46,636 bases of DNA from Bilophila sp964538355 (GTDB lineage: Bacteria; Desulfobacterota; Desulfovibrionia; Desulfovibrionales; Desulfovibrionaceae): NCBI GenBank assembly GCA_964538355.1, contig CAZIFC010000016.1:1-46636 (forward strand), in the 5' to 3' direction. Positions 25,002-31,554 of this stretch are shown here, in pieces. The notes below the pieces were generated by a model. The model did no database searches and had not been told where the DNA came from. It saw only the letters and a program-made list of their open reading frames with translations. A program made the position numbers and the translations under genes. The first letter of the stretch is position 1, and each line of letters begins with the position of its first letter.

Positions 25002-25447
25002 ATGCATTGATGCTGGAGCTGGTTCCGTGGATTCGGGAAGGCTATTGTTGCAGCCAGTTGTTGCTGCTGCTTCTTTTGCGCCAGCAGGGAGCGGAGAATC
25101 CCGGCCTTGTTCGCGCGGCGGGCGGCCTTTGTCACGGCATGGGGCAGAGCGGCGGTACATGCGGCCTGCTTACGGGCGGCGCGGCGGCTCTTGGCTACCT
25201 TGCCTGCAAGGGAGCGGACGGCGAAACGCCCCACCCGATGGCGGAGCCGCTGGTCAACGACTACGCGGTGTGGTTTTCACAGCGTGTTTGCACAGGCACA
25301 TGCCGTGACGTATCCTGCCCGTCCATTCAGGGCGAAACGGGCGGCGGAGCCGACATGACCCTGTGCGGGGATCTGCTCGCCGATTGCTGGGACAAGCTGG
25401 TTGACCTGTGCGCGGAGTACGGGATTGACATGTCGGAGCCGCGATGA
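24998..25447 (+). CDS. C-GCAxxG-C-C family protein (DVU_1555 type)
   Basis: This 149-residue protein belongs to the C-GCAxxG-C-C family by its layout. An N-terminal helix has GYCCSQ. The central motif GGLCHGMGQSGGTCG is followed by TGGAAALGYLAC. Late cysteines occur in CTGTCRDVSC, MTLCGDLLADC and VDLCAEYGI. The family is thought to bind a metal or FeS centre through these cysteines; its roles are poorly known. ATG 24998 overlaps the previous stop as ATGA, and the gene ends ATGA into the radical SAM gene, so all are co-translated. A longer in-frame start upstream would lie within trsM and is less likely. Confidence 0.85.
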   Translation: MNALMLELVPWIREGYCCSQLLLLLLLRQQGAENPGLVRAAGGLCHGMGQSGGTCGLLTGGAAALGYLACKGADGETPHPMAEPLVNDYAVWFSQRVCTGTCRDVSCPSIQGETGGGADMTLCGDLLADCWDKLVDLCAEYGIDMSEPR

Positions 25448-26826
25448 CCGCGCCGCGTACCCTGCCTCAGCCCGCGGAAAGCCTGTGCCCGGTTTGCCTG
25501 CGGCGGATTCCGGCGGAGTATGTCTCGGCATCCGGGGGAGTTGAGGGCTTTTCGTTGAAAGAGCCTCCGACCATCCTGCTCCGCAAGACCTGTCCCGAAC
25601 ACGGAACGTTCAGCGTACCCGTCTGGAGGGGCGTTCCCGATTTTCGCACATGGGTCAGGGACAAGACCCCCTCCCATCCCGTCCGTCCGTTTGTGGCGCA
25701 GGATCGCGGCTGTCCCTTTGACTGCGGCTTGTGCGCGGAGCACGCCCAGCATACCTGTACGGGGCTGATCGAGGTGACGGAACGCTGCAATCTCCGCTGC
25801 CCGGTCTGCTATGCGGGGGCCGGAGAGCGTGCGGAGCCTGATCCGTCTCTGGAGCGGCTGGCTTTTCAGATGGATCGGCTTCGGGAAGCCTCCGGGAGCT
25901 GCAACGTACAGCTTTCCGGCGGTGAGCCGACTGTCCGGGATGACCTGCCCGAGATCATCCGCATGGCGAAAACGCGGGGCTTCGGGCTGATCCAGTGCAA
26001 TACCAACGGGCTGCGGCTTGGCATGGAACAGGGGTATGCGGCGCGCCTCCGGGAGGCGGGGCTGGATTCCGTCTACCTGCAGTGCGATGCCGCCGATGAT
26101 GCCGCGCATGAACGCTTGCGGGGGAGGCGGTGCCTCCCGGAGAAGCTGGCGGCCATCCGCGCCTGCGCCGAAGCGGGGCTGGGGGTTGTGCTGGTGGCGA
26201 CCGTGGCTTCCGGCGTCAATCTTGATGGGCTGTGGGGGCTGGTGGAGCTTGCCCTGAAGCACGGCCCGATGGTTCGTGGAGTGCATTTTCAGCCGATGTC
26301 GTCGTTTGGACGCTGCCCGTGGCGGTCGGATGCCTCGCCGCGCGTGACACTGCCGGAGATCGCGGCAGCTCTGGAACGCCAGTCGTGCGGGCAGGTGCAT
26401 TGGACGGATTTTCACCCTCCCGGCTGCGAAAACGCGCTGTGTTCGTTCAGTGCGGTGTATCGCAGGGCAGGGGAGGGGCTGGAGCTTATACAGGGTGCGT
26501 CGGCGTGCTGCGATTGCGGAGACACCCCCTCTGCCGCCGAAGGCGCGCGCAAGGCCAGGGCCTTTGCCGCACGGCACTGGAGCGCACCCCTTCCCGAGGC
26601 TTCGCCCGCGGATGGGGACGGCTTTGATCGGTTCCTCGCCTCCGCCGGGATATCGCAGCGTTTCACCTTGTCCTGCATGGCTTTTCAGGACGCCATGACC
26701 CTGGATCTCGATCGCGTTCGGGGGTGCTGCATCCATGTCGTCAGTCCCGCCGGAACACTGGTTCCCTTTTGCCTTTACAATTTGACGTCGTTTGACGGAA
26801 CGGCCCTGTACCGGGGAAGAAGCTGA
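25444..26826 (+). CDS. trsS: Tes-like radical SAM protein (TrsS type, cysteine form)
   Basis: The protein has 460 residues. An N-terminal zinc-knuckle-like region has CPVCLRRIPAEYV and LRKTCPEHGTF, as in the MJ0619/tetraether-lipid-synthase branch. More Cys sets, CPFDCGLCAEHAQHTC, precede the radical SAM core, whose [4Fe-4S] ligands are in CNLRCPVC (near 119-126), with GGEP (near 160). C-terminal cysteines are in ASACCDCGD, GCC and VPFCLYN. The core generates the 5'-deoxyadenosyl radical; the auxiliary cysteines suggest extra clusters. Related enzymes join lipid tails or methylate unreactive carbons. I recall the family name radical SAM (seleno)protein TrsS; here the candidate positions are Cys codons (TGC), not UGA. 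ATG 25444 overlaps the previous stop. Confidence 0.85.
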   Translation: MTAPRTLPQPAESLCPVCLRRIPAEYVSASGGVEGFSLKEPPTILLRKTCPEHGTFSVPVWRGVPDFRTWVRDKTPSHPVRPFVAQDRGCPFDCGLCAEHAQHTCTGLIEVTERCNLRCPVCYAGAGERAEPDPSLERLAFQMDRLREASGSCNVQLSGGEPTVRDDLPEIIRMAKTRGFGLIQCNTNGLRLGMEQGYAARLREAGLDSVYLQCDAADDAAHERLRGRRCLPEKLAAIRACAEAGLGVVLVATVASGVNLDGLWGLVELALKHGPMVRGVHFQPMSSFGRCPWRSDASPRVTLPEIAAALERQSCGQVHWTDFHPPGCENALCSFSAVYRRAGEGLELIQGASACCDCGDTPSAAEGARKARAFAARHWSAPLPEASPADGDGFDRFLASAGISQRFTLSCMAFQDAMTLDLDRVRGCCIHVVSPAGTLVPFCLYNLTSFDGTALYRGRS

Positions 26827-27905
26827 TGGACGCGCCTTTTCTGGACGACTGGCTTGCGGAACGCTGCGGGCTGGAGACGATTGAACCGGCGCGGGTGCTG
26901 CGGGTTCAGCTCGGCAGGGTCAACGCGACGCTCCGCCATGCCGTGCGGAACAGCCCCTTTTATCGGGAACAGTTCAGAACCGTACTGGAGCGGCACGGGG
27001 AGGCTGTCCGGGCAGGGCGGTGGCCCCTGTCGCTGGACGACATGGCGGAACTGCCGTTCACCATGCCGCAGGCCCTCGAAGCCGGGGGGAGCCGCCTTGT
27101 CTGCGTACCGCTGGACTCCATCGCCCGCATGGTGTCGCTGTCCACTTCGGGGACAACCGGAAAACCCAAGCGGCTGGCCTTTTCCGCCGCCGATCTTGAG
27201 CGGACGCTGGATTTCTTTGCCCACGGCATCAGCGTACTGGTTCGCCCCGGCGATCGTGTGCTGGTGCTGCTTCCCGGAGCTGAACGGCCTGACGGGGTGG
27301 CGGATCTGCTTGTCCGGGCCTTGCCCCGCATCGGAGCCGAGGGCGTGGCGGGGGACCCGGCTGCCGATCCGAAACGCTTTTCCGAGGAGCTGGCGCAGCA
27401 CCGCCCCCATTGCCTTGTGGCCGCGCCGTCCCAGCTTCGGCGTTTGCTTGCCGCCCTGCCTTCCCTGCCGGGGATACGCGCCATCCTCTCCAGCGCGGAG
27501 CCTTTGTCCGCAGGGCTTGAACAGTCGCTGGTCTCGGCGTGGGGATGTGAAGTCTTCGATCATTACGGGCTGACGGAAACGGGATACGGCGGAGGCGTCG
27601 AGTGCCGGGCCAAGAGCGGGTACCATCTGCGGGAAGGGGATTTGTTGTTCGAGGTGGTGGACCCGGTTTCGGGGCGACGCCTTCCCGATGGCGAGGAGGG
27701 CGAGGTAGTCTTTACCACGCTGACCCGTGAGGCCATGCCCCTGATCCGCTATCGGACGGGTGACGTGGCGGCGATGCTGGCAGGCCCGTGCCCCTGCGGA
27801 AGCCCGCTCCGGCGGCTTTCCCGCATCCGCGGCAGGCTGGGACCGGACGGCAAGGGCGCGGTGCAGGCCCTCCCCAAGGGGTGGATGGCGAAACCCGCCG
27901 GGTAA
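26826..27905 (+). CDS. Short AMP-forming CoA ligase, PaaK-like (DVU_1553 type)
   Basis: This 359-residue ANL-superfamily enzyme has the phosphate loop STSGTTGKPKR (near 102-112), FDHYGLTETGYG (near 244-255), and RYRTGDVAAM with the CPCGSPL metal-type knuckle of phenylacetate-CoA ligases. PaaK itself is about 430 residues; here the chain stops about 50 residues after the YRTGD motif, so the C-terminal lid with its catalytic lysine is mostly missing. It may therefore only adenylate, or use a partner. It would activate a carboxylic acid, possibly the product of Mop. It starts in TGATG overlap with trsS and is the last gene of the cluster; ruvA follows after 87 bases with no clear terminator. Confidence 0.82.
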   Translation: MDAPFLDDWLAERCGLETIEPARVLRVQLGRVNATLRHAVRNSPFYREQFRTVLERHGEAVRAGRWPLSLDDMAELPFTMPQALEAGGSRLVCVPLDSIARMVSLSTSGTTGKPKRLAFSAADLERTLDFFAHGISVLVRPGDRVLVLLPGAERPDGVADLLVRALPRIGAEGVAGDPAADPKRFSEELAQHRPHCLVAAPSQLRRLLAALPSLPGIRAILSSAEPLSAGLEQSLVSAWGCEVFDHYGLTETGYGGGVECRAKSGYHLREGDLLFEVVDPVSGRRLPDGEEGEVVFTTLTREAMPLIRYRTGDVAAMLAGPCPCGSPLRRLSRIRGRLGPDGKGAVQALPKGWMAKPAG

Positions 27906-27992
27906 TGGGGGCTTTTCTCCGGGCGGGGTTTGGGCTATGCTGGCTCCCGGTACGCCATTCGGGTGTTGCCGCTCAACGAGGAGAAAACACCC

Positions 27993-28604
27993 ATGATCGC
28001 TTATGTTGAAGGGCGGCTGGCCGAAGTCTGCGCCAACGCCTGCGTGGTCGTCACGGAAAGCGGCGTCGGCTATGAAGTCTATCTGCCGCAGCAAACGCTG
28101 CACCATCTGCCGGAGCGCGGCGGGCAGGTTCGTTTCTACACCTGCCATATCGTGCGCGAGGACGCACAGGAGCTGTTCGGCTTTGAAACCTGGGACGAGC
28201 GGCAGACGTTCATCGTGCTGACGTCCATTTCGAAAGTCGGAGCACGGACGGCCCTCGGCATTCTTTCCGCCTTCCGCCCCGAGGATCTGCGGCGGCTGGT
28301 GCTTGAAGACGACGCGCTGGCCCTGACGCAGGTTTCCGGTATCGGCAAGAAGAACGCCCAGCATATTTTCCTTGAACTCAAGTACAAGCTGAAGGTGGAA
28401 GACATGCCCGCCGCCGCTGCGTTGCAGCTTGGCGCACCAGGCAGCGTCTACCGCGACGCGCTAACCGGCCTTGAAGGGCTTGGCTATGCCGAAGCCGAAG
28501 CCGGACCCGTCTTGAAGAACATCCTGCACGACGAGCCTGATCTCGAGGTCAGCGAAGCCCTCCGTGCCGCCCTGAAAGCCCTTGCCCGCGAACGGCAAAA
28601 GTAA
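27993..28604 (+). CDS. ruvA: Holliday junction branch migration protein RuvA
   Basis: The 203-residue junction-binding subunit has an N-terminal OB fold starting MIAYVEGRLAEV, helix-hairpin-helix motifs in LTSISKVGARTALGIL and LTQVSGIGKKNAQHIFLELK, and a C-terminal three-helix domain (LEGLGYAEAEA) that contacts RuvB. Length is normal. AGGAG lies 10 bases before ATG 27993; an ATG upstream adds residues with no homology. It is followed 12 bases later by ruvB; ruvC is not adjacent in this window. Confidence 0.96.
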   Translation: MIAYVEGRLAEVCANACVVVTESGVGYEVYLPQQTLHHLPERGGQVRFYTCHIVREDAQELFGFETWDERQTFIVLTSISKVGARTALGILSAFRPEDLRRLVLEDDALALTQVSGIGKKNAQHIFLELKYKLKVEDMPAAAALQLGAPGSVYRDALTGLEGLGYAEAEAGPVLKNILHDEPDLEVSEALRAALKALARERQK

Positions 28605-28616
28605 TCCGATTCTGAC

Positions 28617-29630
28617 ATGACAGCATTCACTCCCCCCCCGGCCGATCTTGCAAAAGAGCTTTCGGCTCCGGAATCCCCCTCCCCGTCGGATGACAGCATC
28701 CGCCCTTCCCGTCTGGAAGACTTTATCGGGCAGGAGGAGCTGCGGGCCAACCTGCGCGTGTTTCTCAATGCCGCCCGTGAGCGCGGGCAGGCGATGGACC
28801 ATGTGCTTTTTTACGGCAACCCCGGACTTGGAAAGACGACGCTCGCCCAAATCATGGCGGCGGAGCTGGGCGTCAATCTTGTCTGCACATCCGGCCCGGT
28901 GCTGGAGCGCAGCGGGGATCTTGCCGCCATCCTGACCAACCTTTCCCGGCACGACATCCTGTTTGTGGATGAAATCCACCGGATGCCCATTGCGGTGGAG
29001 GAAATCCTCTATCCCGCGCTGGAAGACTACAAGCTCGATCTGCTGATCGGGCAGGGGCCTGCCGCCCGGACGGTCAAGATCGATCTGGAGCCGTTCACGC
29101 TGGTGGGAGCCACCACCCGCATCGGGCTGCTGTCTTCGCCGCTCCGCGACCGTTTCGGGATCATCAGCCGTCTGGAATTCTACACGCCGGAGGAACTTGC
29201 CCGGGTGGTCATGCGTTCGGCCCGGATTCTGGGCGTCGCCATTACGGAGGGCGGAGCCGTGGAGATCGGCCGCCGCTCGCGGGGGACGCCGCGCATCGCC
29301 AACCGGCTGTTGCGGCGGGTGCGCGACTTTGCCGCTGTCTACGGTTCCGGCGTGGTGGACGAGGAGCAGGCCTCGCACGCGCTGCGGCGCATGGATGTGG
29401 ACGAGAACGGGCTTGATCAGATGGACCGCAAGTTGCTGCGGGTTTTGGTCGACATTTACGGGGGCGGCCCTGTCGGGGTCAAGACGTTGGCGGTGGCGTG
29501 CTCCGAAGAAGTCAGAACCATTGAAGATATCTATGAGCCGTATCTCATCCAGTGCGGTTTTTTGAAACGCACCTCCCGGGGCAGAATGGCGACGGCGAAG
29601 GCGTACAAACACTTAAACATGCTTGGATAA
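28617..29630 (+). CDS. ruvB: Holliday junction branch migration ATPase RuvB
   Basis: This 337-residue AAA+ motor drives branch migration at RuvA-bound Holliday junctions. It has the family opening IRPSRLEDFIGQEELRANL, Walker A GNPGLGKTT (near 66-74), Walker B ILFVDEIHRMP, the sensor region GATTRIGLLSSPLRDRFG, and the C-terminal winged helix ending RGRMATAKAY. It is co-transcribed with ruvA, and thyX begins 11 bases after its stop. Confidence 0.97.
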   Translation: MTAFTPPPADLAKELSAPESPSPSDDSIRPSRLEDFIGQEELRANLRVFLNAARERGQAMDHVLFYGNPGLGKTTLAQIMAAELGVNLVCTSGPVLERSGDLAAILTNLSRHDILFVDEIHRMPIAVEEILYPALEDYKLDLLIGQGPAARTVKIDLEPFTLVGATTRIGLLSSPLRDRFGIISRLEFYTPEELARVVMRSARILGVAITEGGAVEIGRRSRGTPRIANRLLRRVRDFAAVYGSGVVDEEQASHALRRMDVDENGLDQMDRKLLRVLVDIYGGGPVGVKTLAVACSEEVRTIEDIYEPYLIQCGFLKRTSRGRMATAKAYKHLNMLG

Positions 29631-29641
29631 ACGGAGACGCC

Positions 29642-30370
29642 ATGCCTGTTGTCGAACCCAGAGTGGAATTGCTTGCCCATACCCCGGAACCGCTTTCGCT
29701 GGTCTATGCGGCCTTTCGCCAGTGCTACCATGCCGGATTTGTGGCCGATATGTGGCCCCGTCTGCTTGCGGGGGACATTGCCCGCGAGAAGCAGGCGCAG
29801 TTTGTCGCCTCGATCATGGAGTCCGGGCATGCCAGCCCGGTGGAGCATGTGAGCTTCACCTTTGCGCTTGGCGGCGTATCCCGCGCCCTGACGCACCAGC
29901 TCGTGCGGCACCGCATTGCGTCGTTTTCCCAGCAGAGCCAGCGGTATGTGGACGGCTCCGACTTCGATTACCTGATTCCCCCGGAAATAGCCGGAAATCC
30001 CGCCGCGCTGGCCCGTTTCGAGGCGGTGATGGCGGAAATAGGTTCCGCCTATCGGGATCTGAAATCGTTGCTGGAAGCCTCCGGGCGGACTGGCTCAAAG
30101 GCCAACGAGGACGCGCGGTTTGTGCTTCCGCAGGCGACGGCGAGCAATATCGTCGTGACCATGAACTGCCGCTCCCTGCTGAACTTTTTCGAGCACCGCT
30201 GTTGCCGCCGTGCCCAATGGGAAATCAGGCATGTGGCGAACGACATGCTGGCCCTGTGCCGTCAGGTGCTGCCGGAAGTCTTCGGTGTGGCGGGGGCCAA
30301 GTGCGAACGGCTGCGTTACTGTCCCGAAGGCGAAAAGTTTTCGTGCGGACGATTCCCGGCCCGACCGTAG
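29642..30370 (+). CDS. thyX: Flavin-dependent thymidylate synthase ThyX
   Basis: The 242-residue enzyme makes dTMP from dUMP using methylene-THF and FADH2. The ThyX signature RHRIASFSQQSQR lies near residues 89-101 (RHRxxSxxxxSxR), and LLNFFEHRCCRRAQWEIR forms the dUMP-binding region. ATG 29642 has GGAG five bases upstream; the frame is open earlier inside ruvB. It is the only thymidylate synthase in the window. It sits in a likely operon with ruvAB and pgpA. Confidence 0.96.
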   Translation: MPVVEPRVELLAHTPEPLSLVYAAFRQCYHAGFVADMWPRLLAGDIAREKQAQFVASIMESGHASPVEHVSFTFALGGVSRALTHQLVRHRIASFSQQSQRYVDGSDFDYLIPPEIAGNPAALARFEAVMAEIGSAYRDLKSLLEASGRTGSKANEDARFVLPQATASNIVVTMNCRSLLNFFEHRCCRRAQWEIRHVANDMLALCRQVLPEVFGVAGAKCERLRYCPEGEKFSCGRFPARP

Positions 30371-30392
30371 CCGCCAGCAGGGGAGGATGCCT

Positions 30393-30857
30393 GTGGACAA
30401 GCTGATTCTTGCCTTTTGCCGTTTGGGTTTTGCGGGGCTGTCCCCCATCATGCCCGGAACGTGCGGCTCCGCCGTAGCCGCGGTTCTGGCTCCGTTTCTG
30501 TTTTTGCCGCTGCCGTTTGCGGCCCGGGTTGTTGTGCTTGCGCTGGTGTTTTGGGCGGGCGGGATCGCCTCCAGCCGGGCCGAGCGGATTCTCGGATGCA
30601 AGGACCCCGGGCAGGTGGTCATTGACGAGCTGCTCGGGGTCTGGCTGGTACTGCTGCCGTTTTCTGATCCGGGCTGGATGAAGATCGGCATCGCCTTTGT
30701 GCTGTTCCGTATTTTTGACATGTGGAAGCCGTGGCCCGTCCACGCTTCGGAAAACTGGCTCCCCGGCGGGTTCGGCATCATGATCGATGACGTGATGGCG
30801 GCTCTTCAGGCTCTCCTGGTCATGTGGCTGCTGCATCTGACCGGGGTGCTCTCGTAA
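30393..30857 (+). CDS. pgpA: Phosphatidylglycerophosphatase A
   Basis: The protein has about 154 residues with several hydrophobic helices. It removes the phosphate from phosphatidylglycerophosphate to give phosphatidylglycerol in the inner membrane. PgpA motifs visible are SPIMPGTCGS, DPGQVVIDELLGVW and FRIFDMWKPWP. The start is decided by the ribosome site: GGAGG (30382-30386) abuts ATG 30387 but is six bases from GTG 30393, so GTG is preferred. The stop TAA is three bases before the assembly gap. Confidence 0.93.
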   Translation: MDKLILAFCRLGFAGLSPIMPGTCGSAVAAVLAPFLFLPLPFAARVVVLALVFWAGGIASSRAERILGCKDPGQVVIDELLGVWLVLLPFSDPGWMKIGIAFVLFRIFDMWKPWPVHASENWLPGGFGIMIDDVMAALQALLVMWLLHLTGVLS

Positions 30858-30860
30858 CGG

Positions 30861-30960
30861 NNNNNNNNNNNNNNNNNNNNNNNNNNNNNNNNNNNNNNNN
30901 NNNNNNNNNNNNNNNNNNNNNNNNNNNNNNNNNNNNNNNNNNNNNNNNNNNNNNNNNNNN
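30861..30960. other. Assembly gap of 100 N
   Basis: One hundred N in a row, the usual placeholder for a scaffold gap of unknown size. The flanks read taacgg before and aacgg after, sharing AACGG. Genes could be missing here; order and distance across it are not certain. Confidence 0.99.
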
Positions 30961-30987
30961 AACGGTTGCGGGGCCTTTGGAAACGGG

Positions 30988-31032
30988 AAAGCCGGGCGGA
31001 ACCTCTTTTTTGAGAGATTCCGCCCGGCTTTT
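30988..31032. terminator. bidirectional terminator after the lipoprotein gene
   Basis: AAAGCCGGGCGGAA (30988-31001) pairs perfectly with TTCCGCCCGGCTTT (31018-31031) around a 16-base loop. It lies 18 bases beyond the lipoprotein stop on the minus strand (tail CTTTCCCG) and would also stop plus-strand transcripts coming through the gap (tail CTTTTGTC). Confidence 0.75.
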
Positions 31033-31049
31033 GTCGCGGCCTTTTGGGA

Positions 31050-31517
31050 TCAGCGCACGGTGCTGACCTGCGTCAGGGCGTAGGGGAAGGCCATGAAGAC
31101 GTTTTTGGCCACAAGACGCCAGCGGTAGCCGGCGGCCTTGGTCTGGGGGCAATAGGCAAAGGCGAATTTGGTGGTCTTTTCACCCGGAATGGCCTGTTGC
31201 GGCGTCAGTTCATGCGCTTCGCGGGGCACGAAGGGGCAGCCCTCGCAGGTATCCTGTTCCGTTTGCAGCTCCTTGGGAAGCGTGGAGTCCGGAGCGGCAT
31301 TCAACGGTTCAAGCTCTATGGAGAAGCTGTCCACGTTGCGGGTGGCTCCGCTCATCGTGGCGGAAATGGCAAGGCAGCCTTTGGCGGTGAGGGAAGCGGT
31401 TGCGCTTTCCCATGCAAAGGCGTTTTTGGAATCCTGCGGAACGGGGTCCCCTTTCTTGCCGCATCCGGCGGTAACCAGCAGAAGGCAGCACAGGGCCGGA
31501 AAAAGCCATTTTTTCAT
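31050..31517 (-). CDS. LptM-like small lipoprotein of unknown function
   Basis: The 155-residue precursor begins MKKWLFPALCCLLLVTAGCGKKGDPVP: a signal peptide with lipidation Cys at residue 19, followed by CGKKGDPVP, which resembles the CGxKGPLxxP tip of LptM-type lipoproteins. The mature part is soluble-looking with four more cysteines, including CEGC and the pairs around KGC and AYC, so disulfides in the periplasm are likely. The function of the long C-terminal part is unknown. It starts 37 bases downstream of mutS on the same strand and ends at a strong terminator. Confidence 0.8.
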   Translation of the reverse strand: MKKWLFPALCCLLLVTAGCGKKGDPVPQDSKNAFAWESATASLTAKGCLAISATMSGATRNVDSFSIELEPLNAAPDSTLPKELQTEQDTCEGCPFVPREAHELTPQQAIPGEKTTKFAFAYCPQTKAAGYRWRLVAKNVFMAFPYALTQVSTVR

Positions 31518-31554
31518 CAGAAAGTCCTCAGAGTTGCAGTTTTCCCGAACGGGA

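Noticed and set aside
30861..30960. Any protein spanning the N run
   Set aside because: The bases are unknown, and frames drawn across N are artefacts.
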